Origin: Bacilli bacterium
GTDB taxonomy: Bacteria; Bacillota_I; Bacilli_A; ML615J-28; CAG-698
Length of the DNA: 19,894 bases
NCBI GenBank assembly: GCA_028691715.1
Contig: JAQUYR010000018.1
Coordinates: 1 to 19,894, forward strand
Direction of reading: 5' to 3'
Under the pieces are notes generated by a model. The model saw only the letters and a program-made list of their open reading frames with translations, searched no databases and had not been told where the DNA came from. The position numbers and the translations under genes were made by a program. Positions 7,966 through 15,681 of the stretch are shown piece after piece. Position 1 is the stretch's first letter; every line of letters begins with the position of its first letter.

Positions 7966-8574
7966 TTATCTTTCTTTGGATTTAATAGCGATGATTTTCT
8001 TGTCTGTTTCAATAATCCCAATATCAATAATTTCATTACTCAAACATATACTGTCATCAATATCTAAAATATATCCATCAAGAGGATATTTAAATCCTTT
8101 TAACGTTATTTTGGTTTTATCATCAGTGGCAAAAAAGGAAACATACTTATATTCATCCTTCACCAGAGAATTGGACTTTTCAATTATAAAAATATCATTG
8201 ATATCATCTAGAAGATGAATGTTCAAGTGGCTATATTTAATCATTACTCTGATAATAGCTAGGAAATGATCTAGTCTATTACCACTACCATTGTATATCT
8301 CAATTCTATCAAATCCCATATCAGAAATATAATCTACTGCTAGTTCTAAATCGCTAGCATTTTTTTCTTTAGGAAAAGATATTTTTTGCTCATAGGAAAA
8401 TCCATATCGCTCAATATCTGATGAATCAAAATCACCAATAGCAATATTGGCGATGAGATTAAGGGAAGATGTAGCAATTATTCCACCATCAACAGCTACA
8501 ATATACTCATCTTTTTCTTTTTTATACAAATTCTTAAAACTATTAAACCCGGCGCACACTATTTTTACAATCAT
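7966..8574 (-). CDS. thiN: Thiamine pyrophosphokinase
   Basis: ThiN transfers pyrophosphate from ATP to thiamine to make thiamine diphosphate, the cofactor of transketolase and pyruvate dehydrogenase. The 202 residues match the family. Conserved active-site blocks are VDGGI (28-32), GDFDSS (47-52), FPKEKNASDLELA (67-79) and GSGNRLDHFL (96-105); the aspartates in these blocks bind Mg2+-ATP and thiamine in characterised homologues. The C-terminal part is the usual beta-sandwich and is less conserved. The start ATG shares bases with the rpe stop codon (ATGA), so translation is probably coupled. It is the last gene of the long minus-strand operon. rpe upstream makes a pentose-phosphate intermediate, and this gene supplies the cofactor of transketolase in the same pathway. 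Confidence 0.92.
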   Translation of the reverse strand: MIVKIVCAGFNSFKNLYKKEKDEYIVAVDGGIIATSSLNLIANIAIGDFDSSDIERYGFSYEQKISFPKEKNASDLELAVDYISDMGFDRIEIYNGSGNRLDHFLAIIRVMIKYSHLNIHLLDDINDIFIIEKSNSLVKDEYKYVSFFATDDKTKITLKGFKYPLDGYILDIDDSICLSNEIIDIGIIETDKKIIAIKSKER

Positions 8575-9215
8575 AAATTCATCAACTCTTTAATCGTTTC
8601 TGCTCTGTTTTGGCTTTTAAAAATATATGTCCCAGCGACTACAACTTCACATCCAACATCTTTGCAAAGTTTTGCTGTTTCTATATTTATTCCACCATCA
8701 ACTTGAATTAGATATTTATATTTCATCTTCTTCTTTTTTTCTGCAAGATAAGCTATCTTACCTAAAGCTACAGGCATGAATTTCTGACCACCAAATCCTG
8801 GTTCAACACTCATAACTAAGATCAAATCCAAATATGGAAGATATTCCTTTAAAACCTCAACATCAGTATTTGGTTTTATGGATATTCCTACTTTGACGTT
8901 CAATTTCTTTATTTCCGCTATTGTTGACAAGACATCATCAACAGCTTCATAATGAAAAGTGATAATATCAGCCCCAGCATCAACAAAACTTTTTGCATAT
9001 TTTAAGGGATCGGTTATCATCAAATGGACGTCAAAAACAGCATTAACTTTTTTCTTTAAGCTCTGATATATAACTGGACCCATAGTAATATTGGGAACAA
9101 AGTGGCCATCCATAACATCAATATGTAAGAATTCTGCTCCAAAATCAGTAACCTCTCTTACCTCATCTAATAATTTAGAAAAGTCAGCCGATAAAATTGA
9201 AGGTGCTACTATCAT
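8571..9215 (-). CDS. rpe: Ribulose-phosphate 3-epimerase
   Basis: Rpe interconverts ribulose 5-phosphate and xylulose 5-phosphate in the pentose phosphate pathway. The 214-residue TIM barrel has all family blocks: IVAPSILSADF (2-11), LHIDVMDGHFVPNITMGP (30-47, with metal ligands H31 and D33), FDVHLM (61-66, H64), MSVEPGFGGQKF (135-146) and VDGGI (172-176, catalytic D173). The ATG has AAAGGA about 9-10 nt upstream. The gap to the rsgA stop is only 17 nt, and its own TGA stop overlaps the thiN start. The order rsgA-rpe-thiN is that of B. subtilis. The TGA stop here is one of the observations against a Mycoplasma-type code. Confidence 0.97.
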   Translation of the reverse strand: MIVAPSILSADFSKLLDEVREVTDFGAEFLHIDVMDGHFVPNITMGPVIYQSLKKKVNAVFDVHLMITDPLKYAKSFVDAGADIITFHYEAVDDVLSTIAEIKKLNVKVGISIKPNTDVEVLKEYLPYLDLILVMSVEPGFGGQKFMPVALGKIAYLAEKKKKMKYKYLIQVDGGINIETAKLCKDVGCEVVVAGTYIFKSQNRAETIKELMNL

Positions 9216-9232
9216 ATTTCATCATCCTTTCA

Positions 9233-10099
9233 TCAGTATTTATTTTTAATATTTTCTTTAACTTCTTTAGCAAATAATAGATAATTTTGATATCGTGATG
9301 TTAAAATTTTCTTACTACTTACCAGACGCTTAACTTCACAATATGGTTCATCGATATGAGTACATTTAGAAAATTTACATTTACTACTCGCTTTATAAAA
9401 CTCTCTAAATGTCTGACTTAATGTCAAGATATCAATATCATCAAATTCAACAGTTCCAAAACCAGGAGTATCTGCCAGCCAACCTTTTCCAATTCTTATA
9501 AGTTCAACATGTCTAGTGGTGTGTTTACCACGGTTTAAGGCAAGAGAAATATCAGAAGTTTTTATTTTTAACAGTGGATTAATTACATTTAAAATCGTAC
9601 TCTTACCAACACCACTCTGACCAGCAACAACACATATATTACCTTCAACTTCTTCAGTTATTCTCTCAAGAAAATCTTTATCACTATTACAGTAGGATTT
9701 ATATCCCAAATCCTCATAGTACTTCTTTATTATCTGAAATTGTTCTTTTCCCTTTAACAAATCTAATTTTGTATAAACCAAAATGATTTCAATATCTTGG
9801 TATTCAATTATTGAAATCATTCTATCAAGTAAACTGAGATTGAGTTCAGGCTCAGCAACTGAGAAAACCAGGAAAACTTTATCAACATTTGCGAGTACTG
9901 GACGATATAAGTCGTTTTTTCTAGTATAAATTTTAGTGATTACCTTTTCAGGAATATCAATTTCAACTCTGTCACCAACTTTGGGATTTTTTTCTTGAAA
10001 TCGAAAAATACCTCTTGGCTTGCAAACAATAGTCTGATCATTTTCCAGAATAACTGTATATTCACCACTTATTGCCTTGATGATTAACCCTTCGCTCAT
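9233..10099 (-). CDS. rsgA: Ribosome small-subunit-dependent GTPase RsgA
   Basis: RsgA is a circularly permuted GTPase that checks late maturation of the 30S subunit around the decoding centre. The 288 residues show an N-terminal OB fold (~1-68), then the permuted G motifs in the order G4 TKLD (110-113), G1 GQSGVGKS (160-167), G2 around KHTTRH (192-197) and G3 DTPG (210-213). The C-terminal zinc finger is C-X4-C-X-H-X5-C (C241, C246, H248, C254). The start ATG overlaps the rlmN stop as ATGA. In B. subtilis the phosphatase/kinase pair prpC-prkC lies between rlmN and rsgA, and PrkC phosphorylates RsgA; here the two genes are directly fused into overlap, so that regulation is missing at least from this locus. 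Confidence 0.96.
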   Translation of the reverse strand: MSEGLIIKAISGEYTVILENDQTIVCKPRGIFRFQEKNPKVGDRVEIDIPEKVITKIYTRKNDLYRPVLANVDKVFLVFSVAEPELNLSLLDRMISIIEYQDIEIILVYTKLDLLKGKEQFQIIKKYYEDLGYKSYCNSDKDFLERITEEVEGNICVVAGQSGVGKSTILNVINPLLKIKTSDISLALNRGKHTTRHVELIRIGKGWLADTPGFGTVEFDDIDILTLSQTFREFYKASSKCKFSKCTHIDEPYCEVKRLVSSKKILTSRYQNYLLFAKEVKENIKNKY

Positions 10100-11145
10100 T
10101 CATTCTCCTTCATAGTTTTTACTCTTAGCTGACCACAGGCAGCATCAATATCGTGACCATGTTCTTTACGAACAATGGCATTAATCCTATTCTTTATTAA
10201 ATAGTCAAAGAATTGATTTCTAGTTTTCTCATCAGTACGCATAAATTTTCCATCAGTCTCATTATATGGTATCAGATTAACATAGCAGTTCAAATCTCTA
10301 ACTAAGTTCACGAGTTCCTTAGCATCGTCAAGAGAATCATTTATTCCCTTCAATAAAATATATTCGAAAGTAATTCGGCGATTTGTCTTGGCATAATAAA
10401 CCTTTAAAGCGGAAATCAATGATTCTAAATTATACTTTTTATTTATTTTCATGTATTCATTTCGTTTTTGATCGTTTGCAAAATGAAGACTAACAGCTAA
10501 ATTAACCTGCAAATCCAATTCAGCAAATTCATATATTTTGGGAACTATTCCACATGTTGAGACAGTTATATGACGAGCTCCAATCTCTAATCCACGAGCG
10601 TCATTGATAATCTTTATAAACTCAACAACATTTTCGTAGTTATCAAATGGTTCACCAATTCCCATAATCACCACATGGCTAACCCTTTTTTCTTCAAGCC
10701 TTAGGTAATTATCTATTTCTAAAACCTGTAGTACCATCTCTGATGGTTCTAAATTTCGAATTCTCTTTATTGTTCCACTGGCGCAAAAGGCACATCCCAT
10801 ATTACAACCAACCTGAGAAGTGACACAAACACTATATCCATATTCATGGCACATTAAAACAGTTTCGATTAACGCACCATCCTTTAAAGCAAATAAAAAT
10901 TTTGTAGTTCCATCACTGGCTACATTTTTTATAACCATCTTGAGTTTTGGAAGAGTAAATTCTTCCTCTAATTCTCCAATGATTTCTTTTTTTATATTGT
11001 TTATTTGTGTGAATTCACTAATTCGTCCACGATATAGAGCTTCAAATAATTGTGTTGCTCTAAATTTTGCTTGATTTTTTTCAAGAAAGTACTCTTCAAA
11101 TTTTTTACGAGAGTAGCTATATGCATCTTTTTTTAGTTCGTTCAC
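10096..11145 (-). CDS. rlmN: Dual-specificity 23S rRNA (A2503-C2)/tRNA (A37-C2) methyltransferase RlmN
   Basis: RlmN is a radical-SAM enzyme that methylates C2 of A2503 in 23S rRNA, and of A37 in some tRNAs. The 349 residues match the family. The [4Fe-4S] motif CX3CX2C is C114, C118 and C121 (GCNMGCAFCASG). The two mechanistic cysteines are C107 (VCVTSQVGC; same offset from the cluster as Cys118 of the E. coli enzyme) and the methyl-carrying C337 in DAACGQL. MGIGEPFDNY is the SAM-binding GEP segment. The start is a GTG overlapping the rsmB stop as TAGTG, with GAGGAG about 6 nt upstream inside the end of rsmB. It overlaps rsgA at its other end. Housekeeping RlmN and not Cfr: length, context and the end of the protein agree with RlmN. 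Confidence 0.95.
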   Translation of the reverse strand: MNELKKDAYSYSRKKFEEYFLEKNQAKFRATQLFEALYRGRISEFTQINNIKKEIIGELEEEFTLPKLKMVIKNVASDGTTKFLFALKDGALIETVLMCHEYGYSVCVTSQVGCNMGCAFCASGTIKRIRNLEPSEMVLQVLEIDNYLRLEEKRVSHVVIMGIGEPFDNYENVVEFIKIINDARGLEIGARHITVSTCGIVPKIYEFAELDLQVNLAVSLHFANDQKRNEYMKINKKYNLESLISALKVYYAKTNRRITFEYILLKGINDSLDDAKELVNLVRDLNCYVNLIPYNETDGKFMRTDEKTRNQFFDYLIKNRINAIVRKEHGHDIDAACGQLRVKTMKENE

Positions 11146-12410
11146 TATTTTCTCCTCAATTTACAAATATAAAATCCATCAGTATGATATTCAAAAGGTA
11201 AAATAACTTTTTCTTCAACCTTCTCAAAATCTTCATGGCGTCGAAGAAACTTAGCAATTTGCTTCTCATTTTCATCCTTATTTATAGTACAAGTACTGTA
11301 GATGAAAAAACCACCATGTTTTACTAGCATATATGTTTTTTCCAAAATTTCTTCTTGAAGATATTCCACTTCTTCAATTGCCTTGATAGTAATCTGATAT
11401 TTTAAGTCAACTTTATGGCTTAGGACACCGAGCCCACTACAGGGAGCATCAGCAATCACATAATCAAAAGACTCCTCCTTTACATGAGTAGCAACATTTC
11501 TGGCATCTATCAACTGAGTTGATACATTTTCTACTCCTAGGCGTGAAAACGTCTTTTCCATTAACTTAATTTTATGAGGATATATATCACAAGCAAATAT
11601 TTTTCCAGTATTATTCATTAAAGCGGCTAGATGAGCAGTTTTCCCTCCTGGAGCAGCACATAAATCAAGAACCAAACTGTTTTCCATAGGAGCAGCTACT
11701 TCAGCTACCATTTGGCTGGAAATATCCTGTATAGTTATCCTGCCATCTAAAAAAAGCGGATTATTGGCAATTCCATGATATATTACCAATCCATTTTTAA
11801 CCAGTTCAGTTGGAGTATACTCAATTTTCTGCTCATCCAATTCTTTTAAAACTTCTTCTTTTGTAGTCTTTAAGGTATTAATACGAATGGCATCATTCTT
11901 AATAAGAGAATTTTCCTCAAGAATTTTCTCAACAATCTCAAAATTATAATCCTTTAACAGATAAGCAACTAACCAACTTGGATGAGAATATTTTATACTC
12001 AACTTTTGAATATCATCATAACCATCTAAAGTCCTCAATGGATTACGAAGAAAATTTCGAAGGACAGCATTAACAAAAGAACCGATTGATTTATCCTTAA
12101 TATTAGCAATATCAACTGCTTCATTGACAACGGCATAATCAGGAATTTCAAGATAGATTATTTGATAGATGCTCATATATAAAAGATGTTTTACCCATGG
12201 TTTAGGCTTTTTCCGAACTATATATGGCTCAAGGTAGAAGTCGATTGTCATTAAATTTTGAATCGTTCCATACACCAAACTGGTAAATAAATTCTTATCC
12301 TCTATGCTTAATTCAAACTTGTTGAGAAATTCATTAACAACAATATTTGAAAAAGATTTTTTATTGATAATTTTATCAATGGCTTCTAGAGCCAGTTTTC
12401 TTGCATCCAT
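11145..12410 (-). CDS. rsmB: 16S rRNA (cytosine-967-C5)-methyltransferase RsmB
   Basis: RsmB methylates C5 of C967 in 16S rRNA using S-adenosylmethionine. The 421 residues divide into an N-terminal NusB-like RNA-binding domain (~1-130, with FVNAVLRNFLR) and a C-terminal Rossmann methyltransferase. SAM-binding motif I is LDLCAAPGGKT (248-258), motif IV is DAPCSGLG (321-328, C324) and motif VI is YSTCTI (371-376, with C374 as the catalytic nucleophile by family analogy). The ATG is 3 nt after the PHP stop. In B. subtilis the genes upstream are fmt, def and priA; here a PHP phosphoesterase and an unknown gene take that place. Downstream rlmN overlaps by one base. Confidence 0.95.
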   Translation of the reverse strand: MDARKLALEAIDKIINKKSFSNIVVNEFLNKFELSIEDKNLFTSLVYGTIQNLMTIDFYLEPYIVRKKPKPWVKHLLYMSIYQIIYLEIPDYAVVNEAVDIANIKDKSIGSFVNAVLRNFLRNPLRTLDGYDDIQKLSIKYSHPSWLVAYLLKDYNFEIVEKILEENSLIKNDAIRINTLKTTKEEVLKELDEQKIEYTPTELVKNGLVIYHGIANNPLFLDGRITIQDISSQMVAEVAAPMENSLVLDLCAAPGGKTAHLAALMNNTGKIFACDIYPHKIKLMEKTFSRLGVENVSTQLIDARNVATHVKEESFDYVIADAPCSGLGVLSHKVDLKYQITIKAIEEVEYLQEEILEKTYMLVKHGGFFIYSTCTINKDENEKQIAKFLRRHEDFEKVEEKVILPFEYHTDGFYICKLRRK

Positions 12411-12413
12411 AAA

Positions 12414-13223
12414 TTATTCCATTACTTTCTTAATAAATAAATCTAATTCTTCACCACTTAAATAAATGCTGCCTATATTTCCATGTTTATAGTCATCAAA
12501 ATCGTGAAAATCACTTCCCGCTGTAAAAACTAAACCCTTTTGCTTCGCATAATGCTTAAACCTTTTGGTATCTGTTGAAAGATTTGCTGGATATATTGCT
12601 TCCAAGCCATCTAGTCCCATAGCTATTAATTCTTTGTAACTGTTTTTCTTTAACAATACCGGATGTGCTAAAACAATCGTTGCCTTTGCCCTTTTTAGAA
12701 TTTCAATAGCCTCTGGAGTTGTGATTTTGGTGCTGGGGATGTATGCTGGACAATTATCCCCTAACATTCTCTCGAAAATCTCTTTCTTGGTATAGTCATA
12801 CCCCTGACTTATAATTTCACTAGCAATATTTCCTCTGGTAATGCTATGAAGTCTTAATAAAGGTGTGACATCTAATTCTATTTTAAAATATCTTTTTAAA
12901 AGTTCGGCTATATCTTGACAACGTTTAATGCGATTTATCCTTTGTTTTTCTAGTACTTCTTCTAGTTCTTTCAAGTCACTATCGTTTTTGAAGTAACCCA
13001 AAATATGCACTGATTCACCTAGATACTCAGTTGAAAACTCAACTCCCAATATAACTTTAATACTATATTTATCAGCAATTTCAATAGCTTTTTTAGCACC
13101 AGTAAGGCCATCATGATCAGTGATGCTGATGATATCTAAACTCTTTGAAGCCTCTTTAAGAACTTCTTCAACTGATAAAGCTCCATCGGAATAGATGGTA
13201 TGAATATGAAAGTCTCCTCTCAT
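12414..13223 (-). CDS. PHP-domain phosphoesterase (TrpH/YciV/RNase AM-like)
   Basis: This 269-residue protein belongs to the PHP family of metal-dependent phosphoesterases. The metal-binding blocks are all present: FHIHTIYSDG (5-14; H6, H8, D13), ITDHDGL (34-40; D36, H37), GVEFST (60-65; E62), AHP (H187) and GSDFHD (236-241; D238, H240). Proteins of the same form include E. coli YciV (RNase AM), a 5'-3' exonuclease that trims rRNA 5' ends and also dephosphorylates 3',5'-nucleotide bisphosphates. With rsmB, rlmN and rsgA downstream, an rRNA-end or nucleotide-bisphosphate role is plausible but inferred. A TTG three bases upstream is possible; ATG 13223 has GAGG about 8 nt upstream and overlaps the preceding TGA as TGATG. 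Histidinol phosphatase is less likely, since no his genes are nearby. Confidence 0.85.
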   Translation of the reverse strand: MRGDFHIHTIYSDGALSVEEVLKEASKSLDIISITDHDGLTGAKKAIEIADKYSIKVILGVEFSTEYLGESVHILGYFKNDSDLKELEEVLEKQRINRIKRCQDIAELLKRYFKIELDVTPLLRLHSITRGNIASEIISQGYDYTKKEIFERMLGDNCPAYIPSTKITTPEAIEILKRAKATIVLAHPVLLKKNSYKELIAMGLDGLEAIYPANLSTDTKRFKHYAKQKGLVFTAGSDFHDFDDYKHGNIGSIYLSGEELDLFIKKVME

Positions 13224-14125
13224 CAAGATTTCCTCATAGTCTGCGATTCGTTATATATTAGGACGATGATGTATTTTTTTTCTAATTCCTGATAATTGCT
13301 GATAAAGTTTTTATCCTCAAATATGGCTTTATCACTCTTCTTGATTACATAATTTATTTTTGAGAACAAATTAATCCATTTTGGATAATCATAGTACATG
13401 ATTATCTCGTTTTCTAAGAAATACTCCATGGAAAACTTTGCAACATAGTTTTTTGTTAGACCTTTTTTCATAAAAGAAATTAATCCACTAATCGTCTTAG
13501 TAATAAGTTCCCCAGTATTGTAGCAAATATAATCATAAGTATCCTGAAGACTGTGATATTTATTTATTTCTTCAACAACATAGTCATAATATTCAATTAA
13601 TTCATTATAGGTTTTCTCATTACAAAAAGTGTATGATGCCATTTTCAAATTTGGATAATAACTTTTTTTATATTTATCAAGATCATCAATTAAATCGTGA
13701 TAGTAGACATGCAAATCACTCAATTGATAGAATATTTCATCAACCATTTCATCAGTTACAATCTTTTTTCTTTTTAAAGAATTATTAGCTTTTTTCATAC
13801 TCTCATATTGCTTTACTAGTTGCTCAACATATTTATCAATAGATAATTTATCTATCTGATAGTTATCACTACTAGTAACAGCCAAAGAGAAAAGGTTTAG
13901 GAAATGATATTGATGAAGTAAATCAATCATCTTTTTATCAAAATCTGAAAGATCTTTACTAATTTGAGTTCTTTTTTCATCCTGGTCTAAATGATTTCCC
14001 AGTGAGTGGTAATTCTTAATTTGCTTTGATCTCTCAAAATACACCTCATCAGGATTGACCTTTAGGCTAGGATCATCTTTAGGAAACTCCGGAGTTGTAA
14101 TTTCAATTATTTCTTGTTTTTTCAT
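13223..14125 (-). CDS. Unknown 300-residue protein, first gene of the rRNA-modification operon
   Basis: I do not recognise this protein. It is 300 residues, soluble in appearance, without a signal peptide or a clear membrane segment. It is rich in lysine, tyrosine, aspartate and asparagine, and reads as mostly helical; residues ~95-165 (YESMKKANNSLKRKK... through YYHDLIDDLDKYKKSYY) could form coiled coil. The first ~55 residues are polar and proline-containing and may be disordered. I see no catalytic motif. The ATG has AAAGG about 9 nt upstream, and an excellent promoter lies 26 nt further up. Its TGA stop overlaps the start of the PHP gene, so it is co-transcribed with, and probably translationally coupled to, PHP-rsmB-rlmN-rsgA-rpe-thiN. 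Composition does not differ clearly from its neighbours. Confidence 0.8.
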   Translation of the reverse strand: MKKQEIIEITTPEFPKDDPSLKVNPDEVYFERSKQIKNYHSLGNHLDQDEKRTQISKDLSDFDKKMIDLLHQYHFLNLFSLAVTSSDNYQIDKLSIDKYVEQLVKQYESMKKANNSLKRKKIVTDEMVDEIFYQLSDLHVYYHDLIDDLDKYKKSYYPNLKMASYTFCNEKTYNELIEYYDYVVEEINKYHSLQDTYDYICYNTGELITKTISGLISFMKKGLTKNYVAKFSMEYFLENEIIMYYDYPKWINLFSKINYVIKKSDKAIFEDKNFISNYQELEKKYIIVLIYNESQTMRKS

Positions 14126-14150
14126 AGTTTTATACCTTTATTACTTTTGT

Positions 14151-14179
14151 ATTATAACATATTTAATAACAAAAGTTAA
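14151..14179 (-). promoter_or_regulatory. Extended -10 promoter of the 13223-14125 / PHP / rsmB ... thiN operon
   Basis: On the minus strand TTAACT (14174-14179), a 17-bp spacer and TATAAT (14151-14156), with TG one base before the -10. The tandem 21-bp repeats begin 13 bp upstream of the -35 element. No other comparable promoter is visible before rsmB. Confidence 0.8.
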
Positions 14180-14187
14180 GATGTATA

Positions 14188-14209
14188 ACATATTTTGGCA
14201 AATATGTTT
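14188..14209. repeat. Perfect 9-bp inverted repeat at the promoter-proximal end of the repeat array
   Basis: AACATATTT (14188-14196) and AAATATGTT (14201-14209) are perfect inverted copies around a 4-bp centre TGGC. It lies 9 bp upstream of the -35 box of the operon promoter, where an operator or activator site would be expected. It overlaps the first 21-bp repeat, whose AAATATGTT half recurs in the next two repeats. Confidence 0.75.
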
Positions 14210-14296
14210 ATTATTTTGGCAAATATGTTTGATATTTTAACAAATATGTTTATTATTTTGGCAAATATATTTAATGTTTTGATAAATATATTTCTT
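14192..14296. repeat. Five tandem 21-bp repeats upstream of the operon promoter
   Basis: Five head-to-tail units of exactly 21 bp occupy 14192-14212, 14213-14233, 14234-14254, 14255-14275 and 14276-14296. The core is ATTTTGGCAAATATGTTT plus three variable bases. Units 1, 2 and 4 keep TTTTGGCAAATAT; unit 3 has AA for GG; unit 5 is the most diverged. A 21-bp period is two turns of B-DNA, so any bound protein would sit on one face. The array lies between the eno terminator and the operon promoter. There are no spacers, so it is not CRISPR. A series of regulator sites or a curved A+T upstream element are both possible. Confidence 0.85.
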
Positions 14297-14300
14297 ACAT

Positions 14301-14336
14301 AAAAAAAGACATCAAGGATATTTTATCCCTGATGCC
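14301..14336 (-). terminator. Intrinsic terminator of gpmI-eno
   Basis: Arms at 14324-14336 and 14308-14320 (GGCATCAGGGATA with TATCCTTGATGTC on the minus strand) form a 13-bp stem with two G-U pairs and a 3-nt loop, followed by seven T on the minus strand. The G-U pairs exist only in the minus-strand transcript, which fits termination of eno. Confidence 0.9.
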
Positions 14337-14344
14337 AGCTTTTT

Positions 14345-15640
14345 TTATTTTTTCAGATTGTAAAACGACTTGATACCATTGTAAACAGCAGTTGAACCAA
14401 GTTCATCCTCAATTCTCAATAATTGGTTATATTTTGCAATTCTATCGGTACGACTCATCGATCCTGTTTTGATTTGACCAGTATTTAAAGCAACAGCGAT
14501 ATCAGCAATTGTAGTATCCTCTGTTTCGCCTGATCTATGAGATACAATCGCTGTATATCCTGCTTTTTTAGCCATTTCAATAGCTTCAAAAGTTTCTGTC
14601 AATGTACCAATTTGATTAACCTTGATAAGAATAGAGTTGGCAACTCCATTTTCAATACCCTTTGCAAGCCTTTCAGTATTAGTAACGAATAGATCATCAC
14701 CAACTAATTGAATCTTTTTACCCAACTTTTCAGTCAGATATTTCCAACCTTCCCAGTCATTTTCATCTAATCCATCTTCAATTGATATAATTGGATATTT
14801 CTTAACAAGTTCAACATAAAAATCAGTTAAACCTTTAGCATCCAATTCTTTACCACCTTCACCAGCTAAGATATATTTCTTGGTTTCTTTATTATAAAAT
14901 TCACTCGAAGCCACATCCATAGCTAGATATACATCTTTTCCAGGAACATAACCAGCATTTTTGATTGCTTCAATTATAACCTGAACAGCTTCTTCATTGC
15001 TACCAAGGTTAGGGGCAAAGCCACCTTCATCACCAACAGAGGTATTGTAACCTTTGTTCTTTAAAACCTTCTTCAAATTATGGAATACTTCGGCACCCAT
15101 TCTAAGTGCTTCACTGAAGCAATTAGCTCCAACTGGCATAATCATGAATTCTTGAAAATCGACATTATTATCAGCATGACTTCCACCATTTAAGATATTC
15201 ATCATTGGTGTTGGTAATTGACGAGCGTTAAATCCACCAAGGTAATTATATAAAGATAATCCACTTAAATCAGCAGCAGCTCTGGCTACAGCCATAGAGA
15301 CACCTAAAATAGCATTAGCTCCAAGTTTACTCTTGTTAGGAGTACCATCAAGTTCTATCATTACTTGATCGATTCCTACTTGATCAAAAACATTCATTCC
15401 AATCAATTCTGGGGCGATTAATTCATTGACATTGTCAACAGCTTTTAAAACACCTTTCCCTAAATAACGATTTTTATCGCCGTCTCTTAACTCAACAGCT
15501 TCGTGTTCACCAGTGGATGCTCCACTTGGAACAATTGCCCGACCGAAGCCATCGCTTTCGGTGTAAACTTCAACTTCAACAGTTGGATTGCCTCGTGAAT
15601 CTAAGACCTCACGAGCATAAATTTCTTTAATAAATGGCAT
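14345..15640 (-). CDS. eno: Enolase (phosphopyruvate hydratase)
   Basis: Enolase converts 2-phosphoglycerate to phosphoenolpyruvate in glycolysis. The 431 residues match the bacterial enzyme almost along the whole length. Visible blocks are AREVLDSRGNPTVEVEV, SGASTGEHEAVELRD (substrate loop), SVGDEGGFAPNL, SIEDGLDENDWEGW, LVGDDLFVTN (metal ligand and start of the catalytic segment) and SHRSGETEDTTIADIAV. The ATG has AAGGAGG about 8 nt upstream. It follows gpmI by 41 nt without a terminator, so the two are read together, and ends at a strong terminator. The codons and binding site look like those of a highly expressed gene. Confidence 0.98.
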   Translation of the reverse strand: MPFIKEIYAREVLDSRGNPTVEVEVYTESDGFGRAIVPSGASTGEHEAVELRDGDKNRYLGKGVLKAVDNVNELIAPELIGMNVFDQVGIDQVMIELDGTPNKSKLGANAILGVSMAVARAAADLSGLSLYNYLGGFNARQLPTPMMNILNGGSHADNNVDFQEFMIMPVGANCFSEALRMGAEVFHNLKKVLKNKGYNTSVGDEGGFAPNLGSNEEAVQVIIEAIKNAGYVPGKDVYLAMDVASSEFYNKETKKYILAGEGGKELDAKGLTDFYVELVKKYPIISIEDGLDENDWEGWKYLTEKLGKKIQLVGDDLFVTNTERLAKGIENGVANSILIKVNQIGTLTETFEAIEMAKKAGYTAIVSHRSGETEDTTIADIAVALNTGQIKTGSMSRTDRIAKYNQLLRIEDELGSTAVYNGIKSFYNLKK

Positions 15641-15681
15641 AATTTTATCCTCCTTTATATTTATATATATTATTTTTCTCT

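Noticed and set aside
8571..9235. Genetic code 4 (TGA as tryptophan)
   Set aside because: rpe, rsgA, rlmN and the 13223-14125 gene end at TGA at the expected family length, and tryptophan is encoded by TGG.
14055..14240. Small plus-strand gene with a repeated FWQICL peptide
   Set aside because: The peptide repeat is only the 21-bp DNA repeat read in frame. It starts inside the opposite gene and has no ribosome binding site.
14192..14296. CRISPR array
   Set aside because: The 21-bp units are directly abutting with no spacers, and no cas genes are in the window.
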